In this document: positions 42,956 to 55,975 of the stretch, piece after piece | How positions within the stretch are numbered: the stretch's first letter is position 1 | Layout of the letters: each line of letters opens with the position of its first letter | From: Adiantum capillus-veneris | Lineage: Eukaryota > Streptophyta > Polypodiopsida > Polypodiales > Pteridaceae | Assembly (NCBI GenBank): GCA_014529385.2 | Contig: CM043954.1 | Span: forward strand, 96,861,247-96,925,246 | Length of the DNA: 64,000 bases | Reading direction: 5' to 3' | Position numbers and translations under genes: made by a program | Notes under the pieces: model-generated | What the model was told of the DNA's origin: nothing | The model's input: the letters and a program-made list of their open reading frames with translations, nothing else | The model's database searches: none

Positions 42956-44420
42956 ATATACAATTAAAAAGCATATGCATTTGTATGCACACAAATTGAT
43001 TGGTAACAGAATATTAAACAATTTGTCAGCAGTAAACATTAAACTATAATATAATCAAACGCATAAGCAATTGTAAAGGTCAAAAACTAAACAAATCTGG
43101 GTCGCTAGTTTAATGTTTGAAAGGCACTAGAGGTCAACTATTAATACCATGGGCAAGCTTCTCAATTCTCTCTCTGGACAATTAAGTTGTTTAATCACGA
43201 GAGAAAAGTATTTCATGTTTGAGGGCCAACTAGAGGCTATACCTCGAAGATCTTGTAGTTAAGCTATAATAAAAGAAATTGCTTATTTCATCATCGCCTG
43301 AATTATTCCCTTTCTTTGACCCACCAAAGGTTTTTGACATTGATTCAATTTTTATGTGTGTGCTTATTTTGTATGCCTTGGGCTTTTTGCTTTCCAAAGA
43401 GAAGCGCCCACATAGGGAACCTCTAGGGCTCTAGTACCATAGGCAATACATGTGAGTGAAGTACAAAATCAAGCTGGGATTTCTCTTCCAACTTAAGATT
43501 TTACATTGTGGCACTTTTGAATTTTTTTTTTTCAACATTTCAATTTTGTACCTTTGGGAGGTCATACGACATTGTTATCCTCCCCAGGCTCATCACACTA
43601 GTAAACTCACTTTATAGCTAAAGGTCAATAGGGGCTAAGCCCACTAGAAATCCCTAGTACATTGCACACAATGCTACCTAAATCGGATAAAGAATCTAAA
43701 ATAACCATTGATTATTAGGAAGGCATTCCTTATGGTATTAAGAGAAGATCTCTAACGCCTAACTTGGTCAAACTAGCTTAGTCAGATTGCTTGATTCTTA
43801 AACCTAAACAAGGGAATATGACAAAAAATTGTATAGAATTTAATGTTTAATCTAAGAAAATGTGTTGAATATTGTGCTACCAATCACATTTAAATCAGAC
43901 AAACATGGATGCAAAAAAAAAAAACAAGAGGCAATTCTAATGGTCAAGAAACACCTGTTCGTGTTGATGATCGCACTTGATTCAAAGAGTGAACGAGGGA
44001 AAGATTCCATGAAGTTCAAAATCCTAACAATAGCAACACGTTCCTGTACACACTAGAAAACACAAAGAATATCTCTAGGAGGCATATAAGTGGTAAGAGG
44101 CACCAACCTTTATTGAATACAATCAAAAAACATAAGGAACCCTAACCTAATTATTTGCACCCTCCTAGAGAGTCAAGGGAATAGAGAAAAACAAAGTCAT
44201 CATCTGTGAGACCATACGTGCCATCTGTGTAATCATGTAACTCTTTCTCATCATTAGAGGCACAAATGTTCACTCAGAATGTCACTAGACGTCTATCGTT
44301 ATCTTGGTCAAGCGGGTAAACTTGTGCAATCGGAGAGACGTCCTCTACTAAGTATGGATCAATCGTGGTCAAGAGATGCATTAGTCATTCTAATTTCTCA
44401 AAATTATCTTCAATCGGCTT
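42956..44420 (-). other. Ty3-2 3' non-coding region
   Basis: Homologous, inverted, to the Ty3-1 3' region. No gene. Confidence 0.6.
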
Positions 44421-44700
44421 TATCGTTACAGGATTGACTCACATGGGTCAGGTGATAGGTAAGAACACAATTTATGTTTTGGCACCCAGATTTGATCATT
44501 TCCTTCATAGTAGCCTTGGGATTCCAATAGTTGTTTAGGAACTTCAATGCAATATTTTCTTACCTTTCTGGGAGCGAGTGGGGTGTCTCTTACAAGGCTC
44601 TTGTTTTTTAGCATCAGCAATGGTCGCTAAAGAAGCTTTAGAGACCCACTTGTATGTTTTGTTTGTTATATTAGGATGGGTCTTGTGTGTCTCAAGCTTC
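44421..44700 (-). pseudogene. Ty3-2 C-terminal W-V-P-K domain
   Basis: Minus strand: KTHPNITNKTYKWVSKASLA, then QGYYEGNDQIWVPKHKLCSY. It matches the C-terminal domain of the Ty3-1 second frame, but here lies beyond pol. Frameshifted. Basic and tryptophan-containing; function unknown. Confidence 0.75.
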
Positions 44701-44849
44701 GTATCAACTACATAAGTTGAAGTTCTAGAGAGTTGCGCTATAGGGACATATGGTTCAACCTCCTAGACATGCACTGTTTTGAATTGTATTTCCTTGGGAG
44801 GCGATTTCTCAGGGACTATCACTTGAGTGGCAAGGCTAAGAGTTGGTTT

Positions 44850-45200
44850 CTATGTTGTGACACTCCCAGTCCCCAATCAATAGTGCATTTGGTCTCTATC
44901 ATCCACGTGCGTCCTAGGTTTATATTACCTTCCATAGTTCCAGCACACATGACCAAAAAGGCTTGAGCTACAACCCCATTTTCATAACTAATAGAAGTGT
45001 GTCAGATTCCAAAAACCGTAGTTTTTTTCTTGTTGACACCCTTGACTTGGATAGCACTCTTAGATAGGGATGGATTTTCTAACTGACACCACACCCCATA
45101 TGAAAACAAATTATATTTATCACCCGTGTCCAATAAGGCGTTATATATCACTTTTCCAAAGGTGCTATTTAACTCAATAGGGTATCATAGAGGTGTGTCA
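44850..45200 (-). pseudogene. Ty3-2 second retropepsin-like domain, downstream of integrase
   Basis: On the minus strand a frame reads KVIYNALLDTGDKYNLFSYG with the D-T-G codons at 45130-45122, then VKGVNKKKTTVFGI, a TGA at 45004, AQAFLVMCAGTMEGN and INLGRTWMIETKCTIDW (44881-44935). The hydrophobic-DTG and hydrophobic-LGR pair is the retropepsin signature. Upstream, 45200-45370 is a coiled-coil-like Lys/Ala/Gln-rich linker (EELCAVHQKKAAKAQAELKK). This is in addition to the DGG protease between gag and RT. Retropepsins cleave polyproteins; why the element would carry two is unknown. Confidence 0.72.
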
Positions 45201-45381
45201 AATTCCAACCAATCATCCTCTATTTCAACATGAAATGCATGTGTGACTCCAAGGTTGGCCTCTGGTTGGTGCCTTATGCATTGTTGTCGCTCCTTAGCCT
45301 CAGCTTGAGCTTGTATCTTCTTCAATTCTGCTTGTGCCTTGGCTGCCTTTTTCTGATGGACGGCACATAGCTCCTCTTAGC

Positions 45382-46620
45382 TTAAAGGATCATAGTAACT
45401 TTTAAATTTACTCCCATTGAGGAGTCCAATGGTTTCAACTCCATCAAGAGTTTCCACACGAATGGTACCTTGTGGGGTGATTCACATACTCTGTATGGTC
45501 CTTTTCCTATGTATTTCAACTTTGTTTTTTTGTTATGCACTCCACAAATAAGGACTTTATCCCCAACCTTGATATATTTGTCCTTTAGATGACAGTCAAA
45601 CCATTTCTTTCTCCTATCTTTTTCCACAAGTGCATTTTGCACAACCAATTGTCTTTCTACATCTAACCTCTCAAGGATATATAAACGTTCAACTAAAGGG
45701 TTACCATCCTAACCTTCTTGTGAAGCTATCTGTAAACTACAAATGACAAACTCCCATGGCATAACTGCTTCTTGACCAAATACCATTTTGATTGGTGTAC
45801 ACTTAATAGCCACTTTGTAAGAAGTACGATAAGCCCATAGAGCTAATGTAAGCTTCAAATCCCAATCTGTGCGATGAGCTTCCACTATTTTGGTCAAGAT
45901 AAAAATTAAGTTCTTGTTAGTGCTCTCAGCTTGGCCATTTGCTTATGGATAATAAGGTGTAGACTTGTGGTGGGCTATCATGAAGTTGGTAGTGAGTTCC
46001 TTTATTACTCCATTTATAAAATGAGTACCATTGTCACTCACAATTTCAAAGGGACAACCATATCTTGTAATAATGTTCTCAAAGAAAAACTTGGCGGTTG
46101 ACCTTGCATCAGCCTTGCATGTTGCCGTGGCTTCTGCTCACTTTGTCACATAGTCAGTGGCAATAATAATATATCGAGATTGAGTGTTACGAGCTGCCAG
46201 ACGAATTGGGCTTACAAAGTCTAAACCCCATTTTTCAAATGGTTGAGTCACTTTAATAGGATGGAAGGGCATCTTATCCTTTCATTGTGTTATCTTGTAA
46301 CGTTGGCATTCATCACACCCTTTTGCAAAAAGTGATGCACCTTTGAACAAGGTAGGCCACCAATAGCCTAATTGCAACACCTTTCTAGCAGTTAGTTCAC
46401 CTGAGAAATGTCCTCCGGCTATACCCATGTGGGCTTCTTGCAGTATGGATAAATACTCATCCTCACAAGCACAACGTCTAAGAATGTTGTCCTTCCTAGC
46501 TTGTAGAGAGTTCCTGCAATTAGAGAATAAGGTTCACATTCCTTTAATAGTTTTTGAGCTATATCCTTATGAAGCTCTTTGGGTGGAAAATCATTAACTA
46601 AAAAGTTCACAATCTTCTCA
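45382..46620 (-). pseudogene. Ty3-2 integrase
   Basis: Minus strand: LQLGYWWPTLFKGASLF, CDECQRYK (zinc region), the core with TDYVTK (Asp 1), VSDNGTHF (Asp 2) and ANGQAESTNK (Glu), then LALWAYRTSYKVAIKCTPIK and VFGQEAVMPWEFVI. The C-terminal part is VGDKVLICGVHNKKTKLKYI and GKGPYRV. No chromodomain is evident. Several stops and a frameshift near 45380. Confidence 0.85.
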
Positions 46621-47110
46621 CTCTATTCAGGCATGGTCTCGACTAGGAATAGGAAAGTATTGGGTAATCCATAATCAATTCCAGTAGGGACTTCACCATT
46701 GGGTATATGAGACAAATGATCTGCCATGACATGTCTTTTACTGTGTCTCACCCCACAAAAGTAAAATCAAAGTCAAGAAGAATTAACAACCATCGTGTAA
46801 TTCTTCCCATGGAACAAGGTTTATTTACTAGATACAACAATGCTTGATGATCAACATACAAAACAAACTTGTTGGCAAGAAGGTAGTAGTGAATTTCTTT
46901 ACTGCATAAATCATAGCTAAACCTTCCCGCTTTGTAGTAGTGTAGTTTCTCTCGGCATCATTTAATTGATGACTTGAAAATCTAATCGGCTAGTCCAATT
47001 TTTGTTCTCCTGTGGTTGAGCTAGAACACACCCAATAGAAAATTTTGATGCATCAATGTGCACATGGAAAATTACATTCCAATCGAGCACTCGTAGAATG
47101 GGATGACTAG
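46621..47110 (-). pseudogene. Ty3-2 RNase H
   Basis: Minus strand: KFVLYVDHQALLYLVNKPCS, GRITRWLLILLDFDFTF, then a TGA and degenerate sequence toward integrase. Homologous to the fragment at 14980-15118. Confidence 0.72.
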
Positions 47111-48010
47111 TCACTCGGTCTTTTTCAATGACTCATAAGCATGGTCACACTCCTTGGTCCAGTGGAACTCAATAAGAAGCTTGTACAAAGGGCGAGCTAT
47201 TTCGAAAAAGTTTAAAATAAACCGTCGGTAATAACCAACATGGCCCATGAACCTTTGAACTCCTTTATAGTTTGTAGGTGGCGGAAAATCAGCAATGGCT
47301 TTAATTTTTCTCTCATCTGTGGAAATCCCATTTTTGAACACTATATGCCCTAATATGACTCCATGTTTAACCTAGAATTGGTATTTGAAAGGGTTTAAGG
47401 AGATGCGATACAATCTGCACTTCTCAAACACTTTTTGTAAACATGATAGATGTTCTTTCCAAGAGGAATAAACACAAAGGTCATCTAAGAAAGCTTCGCA
47501 AAATTCCCTCAAATATTCTCTAAAAGCAGTGCTCATTAATCTTTGGGAGGTAGCAGGGGCATTTGTTAAGCCAAAAGCCAGAACACGAAATGCGAACACT
47601 CCAAATTTGGCTATAAATTCCGTTTAAGCTTGGTCCACTAGTGCAATTGTATTTTGATTGTAGCCAGAGTACCCATCTGAAGAGCTATAAGCTTCCTTCC
47701 CTGCAACTCTTTCAATCACATGTTCTGAATATGGCAAGGGGTAATGGTCTCTCCTAGTTGCGGCATTGACCTTCTTGAGATCCACACACACTTTGAGTTT
47801 CCCATTCTTTTTTGGCACAATAACTACTGGAGACACCCAATTTGGGTGCTCAATAGGGTGCATGAATCCGCATTTCACAAGATTTTCAATCTCTTCTTGA
47901 ACAATATTTGCATACTTAGGATTCATTGTGTAGGGTCGTTGTTGGAATGGTTTAGCCATGCTATTCATGGAGATCGTGTGTTGCACCACGGAAGGTGGAA
48001 AAACTTTCAT
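47111..48010 (-). pseudogene. Ty3-2 reverse transcriptase
   Basis: Minus strand: NPNWVSPVVIVPKKNGKLKV, CVDLKKVNAATRRDHYPLP, SSSDGYSGYNQNTIAL, a break near 47610, FRVLAFGLTNAPATSQRLMS, the catalytic box EAFLDDLCVYS near 47480, then FMGHVGYYRRFILNFFEIAR and PLYKLL. The motif set is Ty3 with Athila/Tat flavour (DGYSGYNQ). Broken by stops between three segments. Confidence 0.9.
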
Positions 48011-48660
48011 ATCATAATATGTCCAAGTAAATACATCCTTGAATTCCTTGAGAAGTTCTTTAAGTACATATTCTACAGTGTCTGTCAGATCTTGGGCAAT
48101 GAAAACAAGGACTCCTCACCAGGGTCTGCTAACTCTATTTTCTTAACTATCACTGGACCATCATAGACTCCATTTATTACATTAATAGGTATTCTCTAGC
48201 CTCTGTATACACAACCTTATGTTCCTCCATGGTGTAGAATTTGAAATGATCAGGGGCAAGGTGTAAGTTTGTGGGGGTCTTGTTGCTCTGTGGACTATGA
48301 TTTCTCATCCATTTCCTTTTGTTGTTGAGCTAACTCTCAATTTTTTCATCTCCTTACAGTGTGGCTCACCTTTGGCTTCTCTATAGCCTCTAGCTGTGCA
48401 ATGTCAATGGGTTGTGGACTGCACCACATGACGCTTTGAAGGTATTCACCCCAATTATCTACCAATTTTTTATGAGCATCACACGCCCCTATATAATTAA
48501 GTCATTTTGCGGTAGATTTCTTTTCATTTATTCTAGCACACATATTTGCTCGATATCGGCGCCTCTGATATCTCTTACTCTTCTCATCTATTTTTTTATT
48601 ATGGTTGATCTCTAGTGAAGAGTCACTAGATGAATCGCTACTCGTGTCTTCTCCTGGATA
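48011..48660 (-). other. Ty3-2 region between the protease frame and RT
   Basis: Degenerate sequence with a Ser/Asp-rich piece (PGEDTSSDSSSDSSLEINHN near 48640) and basic RYQRRRYRANMCARINEKK. It probably links the gag-protease part to RT. Confidence 0.45.
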
Positions 48661-50830
48661 GATTGTCATCTCAGGTACCACTAGGCCTTGAATGGTTTGT
48701 CCCCACATTTTCACCAAGATTTAACTCAGATTCTTTATCCTCAGAGTTGATTTCAATTGATGATTTTGACTCCAAATCGTGTGGGCTATAGTCTTTTGAG
48801 ACACTACTGGTCCCAATGTCAGTCAAGTCTCCGTCTTGTAGGTCAAAAGAAGCTATATGCATTGCTCCTATCATATTTAAAGGTACAAGTAGTGGTATTT
48901 CATCCCCTTCAGGTGTTACCCAGATCATCCTGTAATTTCCCCAAGTGTTTATGGTTGCTACTAGGTGGACCCAATCCACATTGTCAGTCATCCCAGGCAG
49001 AACATCCATATAAGGAGAATCTTCCCCAACATCAGCGTCCTTTTTACATGTGTAACAATACTGCAATGGGGCCCAGTGAACTGTGGTGTCACATCTATGA
49101 TCAATAAATCTGTTTCCTAGAGGATGTGCTCAACCAGTTACAAGATCAACTAGAATGATAGAGTCTTGGAACTGCAAGTGGACATGGTTTTTAGACCAAT
49201 CATGCACCATTTTTGCTTCCCTCATGAAAGGATGTCCTAAAATCATCTCGAATGACATAGTGTGCTTGGAAAAATCCATAACAATGAAGGTAATCCTTAT
49301 TTTGTGTCCAAAGACCTTGATCTTGAGATCTTCTAGCATCCCAATAGGCTTAACAATAGTCCCATTGGCCATCTTTACCACTATGTTTGTAGTCCCAAGG
49401 TGAGGTCTTCCCATAGTTTTCCATCAATGTTTAGTTACAATGCTAACCCCAGCGCCACCATCAAGGATTCCCTTCACAATTAATCCCTTGGTAGTGATTG
49501 GTATGGTTGCATTGGATTCATCACCTTCAAAGTAACATCCCAACTTGTTAACATGTATTTCAACAATAGAGTTCTCATCTAGGTTGGGTTGTGGATCTAA
49601 GTGTTCCTCCTCTATTGGCATTTCCCTAGTTCCATCCATCTGTGCAAATTGTGGTAGCCCGACTTTCAATTCTCCATTGAGGAAAGCTCAAAGAGCTAAG
49701 AAAAGCTTGGGGTCCCCATATAATTTGGACACGATGGTGGTTCTAACTTCTGAAGCCGTGACATCCATCAATTTGGCAATATCTAACGGCACCTTTTGGG
49801 CTTTAGTCCCTTGACGTGGGGAATATGGGATCTCCATCTCTTTGATAGGGTCAGGTAATCCCTTTGTAAACATTATCTCCAACAAGAAGGGAGTACGTCC
49901 ACTTTACCCTGACTTAAAGTCGCTTTCTTCTTGGATAACACTAGGTGTGGCTAGTGGTCTATGGAATTTGTGAGGTTTCTTTTGTGTAGGGAACATTGTG
50001 TCGATAATCTGGATCTCCCTAGGTGCTGGCTTTAGATCCCTTTGGGTCTCTTCTACTAAACTCATTCATTTCTTGTGACTCGCTTGATCTCCTTTGTAGG
50101 GTTTGGGTAAGCTCCTATCTTCTTCTTGGGTCCTGGCCATTGTGGCTCATTACAATCTTTCTTGTTTGTTTCTTTCCTAGTGATCATTTTAGTCTCCATG
50201 ATTTCACCTGAATCAGAATCCTCTTCGACGTCGTTCATATATACGAGGTCGTCACCAGTCCCTATGTTGGTTTTTGAACTGTCTGACTTCGCTGATTTTT
50301 GTGATCTTTTTCTTCGTTCTTTCTTCTTCTTCTTAGATTGGGCAATTGACGCCATGTTCTTCAAGATTTTTTATTTTTTTGGGAGCAACAATTGTGTGAG
50401 TACATTTACTGGTATCACAGGTGTACTTTGTGTTGGCTCCTCAATAACCTCAATCAAATTTAATGATGTTATCTTTGGCACATTTGGATTATTAGGACAT
50501 TGGGATATCAAATGATCTAATTACACATGAGTATCGGCATTGTGGATGTGCTTGCTTGATTGGTTTGCATTAGTGTGGCATTCTTTTGTAGCCTAATAAG
50601 ACACTCGACTACACGAAATGGACCCCCACACTCGTAGCATTGAAGACGTGGTCTCTTGGCAGTGTAATTGATATTTTGGCCTCTTGCAACAAGAGCAGCT
50701 ACTTGATAGACAGGTTTGACTTGTCCCCAATAGTCCTCCATGTAATATTGTGGACTTTCTTCAAGTGCATCAATCCCATAAGCAATATTAGGGTCTATAT
50801 CTTCCTCATAGCCTTCCAAATAAGCAATAA
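48661..50830 (-). pseudogene. Ty3-2 knuckles, linker and retropepsin 1
   Basis: Minus strand: CYECGGPFRVVEC (about 50640), a Lys-rich linker (KKKKKERRKRSQKSAKSDSS), KLYGDPKLFLAL, the retropepsin with KGILDGGAGVSIVTKH near 49460 and MILGHPFMREAKMV near 49230, then SPYMDVLPGMT and VTPEGDEIPLLVPLN. The DGG active site is the same as in Ty3-1. Multiple frameshifts. Confidence 0.85.
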
Positions 50831-50839
50831 ATTACTCAC

Positions 50840-53458
50840 AACCCACTTAATTCCCAGAAGTGATTCTCGAATGTGGGGGTTGAGGACCTAGCACCAGAGG
50901 TGGTAAGGGTGTTTTTTGAACAACAATTTGGGCCCTAGGAACCATGTGTTGTGATGGTTGTTCAAGAGGTGGGGCCGGCATCAATGCAAGAACTCGAGGT
51001 GTGTCCATCCATGCTAAGGTTGGTCTATTGGCCATCACGTGTTTAAGTAATATGCAATCCTTAGCTTGATGATCATACCTCCCACAAGCATTGCCATTCC
51101 CGTTAAATTTTACTCTAAACGTAGGGCATTTACTGGTACTATGTAGGCCTTAGAAAACTGAGCATCATTTTTTCTCCCTTCTTGGATAATATGATTGTTT
51201 TGTGGAGCACAATTGTCTCTAAGACTTTCTTGAATGGCCTTGGTGAGATCTACTAAAGTCATCTCAGATATCTTTGGCTCTTTAGTAATAGGCTTTATGG
51301 TCATCGACTCATGCCCCGTCAATGCTTGTGAGCTAGTAGATTTAGGCTCAAAAGACACTCTTTCTCCTTGAATCATTAAGTTGTCCTCTAATTGGATCGC
51401 ATTGGTGGTGACTGCTTCCCAAGTGGTGATACCTCTAATGACTAGGCCATTGTAGATATCCTCAAGTCGTAGTACCCTAATGAATCTATCAGAAAATTGG
51501 TTATTATTGAATTTCTCATTTTGATTACAATGCAAATTCAAATGCTTCAAGTGACTAATAAAGTCCCTCACCGACTCTCCTTCCTCTCACTGGGCTTTCT
51601 GGAGTTGAGATGCTAACCCCCAAAGTACTCCCCCTCGTATGTACTCTTTCAAGAACAGTCTCCTAAGAGTAGGGTGAATTGTTTTTTCTTCCACCCTTAG
51701 GGTTCTATGCCCATCCCCATCCTTTTCACTTAAGGTCAAGCTTAAAGCATTACTCGTATGCAGGTCATTGTGTTCTCTTAGGAAATCGCATATTTGTTCA
51801 ATACTTCAATATGATTTCTCACGTCCCCGTCTCCACTAAACTTTTGTGTGAGCTTAGATAAGTGTAATGCCTTACTTCTAGGCTCTCTATCAGGTGTGTT
51901 ACGCATATTTCAGCAATGGATCAACCAATAGCTTGAGCAAATGTTTCCAAGTCACCTAAGTGATCAAGTATAGTGGGGACAGGCGCTCTCGGAACTGCAT
52001 GTGGAATGGGGGTTGGCATTGGGCTTGGCGTATAGGAAGCCCTTGGGTTCCAAGTTTGGTACATTGTTGTGCCATGTGGTGGCCCAAAGTTCATGCGGCC
52101 CTAGGCATAGCAAATGTGGTAGCTAGTATGGTCCCATTGAAATAAAATCTTGGATGTTGTGGTTGTGGATCATAAGTTGTTGAAACAATGGGAGGTGTAG
52201 GAGCTACATGAGCACGAGGACCCATAGGTGTATATGATTGTTACACACTTGTAGGTACTGTTGCAGGCATTGAGCTACCATGTAGTGGTGCTTTACTAAC
52301 AAATGAGTTCCATGGCATGTTTCTTGGCATGCCCATCACCGGGGTAGGCATGGTAGCAGTGGTTTCATCAAGAGAAAGATGAGCTAAACTTGGGAAGGTA
52401 AAGCTATCATTTGTGGACTCAAATTGTACTGAGACCCTTAGAAAAACAACATATGGAGGATCCATCGGGCTTATCGAAGGAGTCTCCATTTGTGATAAAG
52501 TTGGTTCCTTAGCCTTCCTTGTATCCAAGAATCTCATGAGACCCATTGAAGGCATGTGGATCCCTTTGTTCTGCCTCTCTAGTCCAATAACCCTATGGAT
52601 GACATCACAAACTGTTTGTTGTTGATCCTCTATGCTAGTAGCACCTGTTGTGGATTGTAGGACATCTAACCAACCCACGTGATAGGTGTGACATGTGTAT
52701 AGGTCGGTTAAAGTCTCCGTTTGTAGTTCATACTCCCAATTTTCATTTAGAAATGCTCCATCTAGGATTGAGATGCTAGGGCTGTCCTTCGAACTAGATG
52801 CAATGTGGCTCTCTATGGGTTGATCCTTAGTGATCGCTAATTCAGGAGCACTTGATTGCTCGCCTAGCATGGATGTTGACATAGGGGCCTTTGTCTTAAG
52901 CTCTCTCCGTTGCTCTGTCTTGTGTAAGCTCTCGATTTCCTTTTCCCTCGCTGCAAGGATATATCGCTCAACCTCTTGCACTTCGGCAAGGCTTCTATTA
53001 TCAGGTAATATAGCCTCAGAGGGGAATAGCTCTGAAGAATCAGGTGGTGCAGTGAATGGAGTATTCACATGCACACTCTTTGGGAGCATGGGGTCTACGT
53101 TGGTCATGAATGGCAAATTTACTTCCCTACCCCCTTCATTCACATCGCTAGCTCCATGTCCGGAGTGAGTGACTCTACTAAAAGTCTCCTTCAAGCGGCT
53201 AAGCATGCTCAGCCCAGATCGTGGGCCCATGGCATGCATGTCTTGGATTGAACTATCAGGATTAGGCATCGAGTAACCTTTCATGACGTCGTAGTCAAAG
53301 GAAGAGTCACTAGATGCAATATGTGGGTCCTGAGTGGTACTACCTTGGGTTCTCGCTGAGGGCCTAGAGCCTAAGGTGGAGGAATAATGAGTGCCAGCAT
53401 AAACAGAGACACTCTCTATGTGCTCATCCTCTAGCACACGACCAGAGCGTAGGTGCAT
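50840..53458 (-). pseudogene. Ty3-2 gag
   Basis: The ATG at 53458 starts MHLRSGRVLEDEHIE, as in Ty3-1. It is open for 405 codons to 52241, then broken. The gag domain remains at 51110-51571 (RDFISHLKHLNLHCNQ, FSDRFIRVLRLEDIYNGLVI). MMANRPTLAWMDTPRVLALM near 51000 shows CGA (Arg) where Ty3-1 has TGA. Confidence 0.88.
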
Positions 53459-54434
53459 GTGACCTCAACACTATAGAAGTGTTGGTGAGTGCCCGTGAAG
53501 GCTGCTCACCTAGTTTTTTAGGTGTTTACAACTCAATTTTTTTTGTTATTTTTTGTCCTTTTTTCTAATCAAGCCACGCAATATGGTGTGTGATAGCTCA
53601 AAATGAGCATCTTCGCTAAAAGGACATGTCGTGCTTTACAGCCTCCGATTCAGTTATGTAAAAGCCCTCGGAATCCTAAAAATAGTCTTACCCTAGGTGG
53701 AAAGAGGGCTAAAATTAGTAAATCCAAAGGGTGAGTGTGAAGGGAATGGTGGAGGACTTGAGGAACTTGTCCCACATGCCCTCCCTTCACTTGAGGTCCT
53801 AGCCTTTATATATAAAGTAATGTGTATAGTATATCATAAGACTGAGGCTAAGACTGAGGTTGGGCTTGGGTTTGGGCTTAGGCTTGGGGCAAGATCCCGA
53901 TCCCATCCTTTTAAAGTGAGATTTTTTTATTTTCTTTTTTGTTTTGAGTTTCTTTTTAGTCCCAAATATTTTGAGTGTTTTTTATTATTATTATTATTAT
54001 TTTAGAACTTTTCTAAAAAATCTTTTTTTCAATGGATAATGTTGCGCGTGGACATCCAGTTCACACACGCACACAACAGCTCTATGTACCTCTATATAGC
54101 CTCCTTACAACTAAAACAGCTAATTACCTCTGCTCACACACTATCTAACACAGTACACTGCACACCCACAGTACAGTCAACCTTCTCACTGTCTACTCGA
54201 CTGCTCACTGTCCACACTAACTAACAGATCTACTAACACTAACACGTTACAGATCTTAGCAAATCTAACAAAAACTATGCACATTTCAACACTAACAGAT
54301 TCTAACAAACCTGCTAAACCTGCACATTACAGCCACTTAGCAGATCTACACAAACTTAGACAAAAGCTAAAAACAAATGGAAGAAAGGCTTCCAGAGGTA
54401 GCATTGAGTGCTCCTCAAGCTTAGTGCAAGGTAG
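53459..54434 (-). other. Ty3-2 leader
   Basis: Non-coding, with ATT triplets at about 53983-54001 and a CCCAAG-type hexamer array near 53865-53890, as in Ty3-1. Confidence 0.55.
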
Positions 54435-54451
54435 TCCCCGGCAGTGGCGCA
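54435..54451 (-). other. Ty3-2 primer-binding site, mutated
   Basis: Minus strand TGCGCCACTGCCGGGGA, two changes from the Ty3-1 site, next to the LTR end. Confidence 0.7.
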
Positions 54452-54456
54452 AAAAA

Positions 54457-54692
54457 TGTGCGCTTTGCTGCACATCTTGAAGGCTGGGAACTTGCTTGTG
54501 CACTGTGTGCGAGCCTCGAAAGGCTGCAAGCACACAACTAGACAGTCCTAGCAAGCTCAAAGAAACAATGGTGTGTCACTCACTGCTCAATGATTCCGTC
54601 TTGAAGGATCCTTTGTTGCGAAGAAGAAGGAGCCATTGTCTGGATGCCGCACTCAACCGCCTCGTCGTCGCTGATGCTGCCACAATGCTCGA

Positions 54693-54773
<81 letters not shown>

Positions 54774-55096
54774 CATACACACACACACACACACATACAC
54801 ATGTGAGCACAAAAAGGAGAAGGAGACAGAGATGGAGTAAGAGCACTTCTTAGCTTGCACCTCAAAGAATGAGAATTTTTAGGTCAAATGGAGCTTTTAT
54901 AAGAGTTTGACCCATTCACACATGGGCGCCCACGGTGGACGATTGTTGCAAAACTACTGTAAAAATAAGATAAGTGGTGCGCCTCTCATCGGTGATCACC
55001 TACACACCTATTGGACCAACAAGCCCGGTCCATGACTCAATCGAATAAATAATAAGACGTCCATTGAATGTGATAGGGTGTCCGTGAGGGTTAACA
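54457..55096 (-). repeat. Ty3-2 5' LTR (640 bp)
   Basis: Minus strand begins TGTTAACCCTCACGG and ends GCGCACA. Homologous to the Ty3-1 LTRs but more diverged, with an inverted TATAAAAG at 54894-54901 and expanded microsatellites. Confidence 0.88.
54696..54770 (+). repeat. (CT)n microsatellite within the Ty3-2 LTR
   Basis: 75 bp of uninterrupted CT, followed by (CA)n near 54777-54797. The same place in the Ty3-1 LTRs holds short GT/GA tracts, so the tract has expanded here. Confidence 0.92.
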
Positions 55097-55975
55097 CTTC
55101 ATAAAGAAGGTGTAGCTATAAAAGCATCTGACATGGATTTACAAGTTGGCACCCCTTTAAGAAGGGTTTTTTTTATCGAGGATAGGTCATTTCATCTTAT
55201 TTTGCATTGGGCATGAGTGTTGGACTCTACGTCACTCCGCCATGGTTAAGTTAATAGACTTTGACTCTTATTCTCATCTCCTCTAGCATGAGCGACACGA
55301 CTTAGATATTCTCAACTCTTCCAGCTTGAGCGTAAGCCTAATAACTACAACTCTTAGCACAAATTTTATTATGACTTGAAACTTTGGGACTATTAGGCTC
55401 TCAATCTTGATCATCAGTTATGGTGGGGTTATTTATTGATCAAGAATAATAACAAGTCAAGGACTTGGTCTTTGCTGATGAGTTATGTCAGCATATGATG
55501 AGTTATGTCAGCATATTACTTTTATGAAAAGTGAGAAGAGGTATTATTTTAGACACCTCTTAGGTGCAAGAACTCGTTTAGTATACTCAAGTGAGTTCTA
55601 AATGGAATCTATACACTATGTTGGATATGGGGTGGTTACACAAGACTGTTGCAAAGGGACAACAATGTGGAAAATCAAGATTTTCTTCTTGATTTCGTTG
55701 AACCTTTAGTCAACCGTGATTTGATTAAAGGGACAGCTAGATCCATGAAGGATGCCACTATGAAAAACATTAGTGTTATTATGAAGATATTATCACTTTT
55801 GTTTTCGACGACAAAAACATTTCTCCAAGGGGCGAGTAATGTCAAGCCAAGGGCAATGTCAAGCCAAGGGCCAAAATTCACATGCAATCCAAGGGGTACT
55901 ATATTGTTAGTAGGCTACAAGTCTATATATAGAGAGGATGGATGAAGAATTGCATGTGTTTTTTCCCAAAGTCTC
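55097..55975. other. Non-coding, unassigned
   Basis: No recognised gene. A 98-codon frame at 55649-55945 has no recognisable motif and I do not call it a gene. Confidence 0.4.

Larger units (their letters stand above)
42940..55096 (-). mobile_element. Ty3-2: decayed pol-bearing relative of Ty3-1
   Basis: Minus strand: 5' LTR (54457-55096), degenerate tRNA-Asp primer site, leader, gag, zinc knuckles, retropepsin 1, RT, RNase H, integrase, a second retropepsin-like domain, the W-V-P-K C-terminal domain, and about 1.5 kb of 3' non-coding sequence shared with Ty3-1. The 3' LTR is missing. RT phrasing (RDHYPLP, SDGYSGYNQ) and the primer site fit Athila/Tat. Every domain has stops or frameshifts. 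Confidence 0.88.

Noticed and set aside
54496..54865. Leu/Ser repeat and Arg/Glu repeat open frames
   Set aside because: Both are translations of the (CT)n microsatellite.
55649..55945. 98-codon frame between Ty3-2 and the PPR blocks
   Set aside because: No motif, includes a local sequence duplication, and no supporting context.
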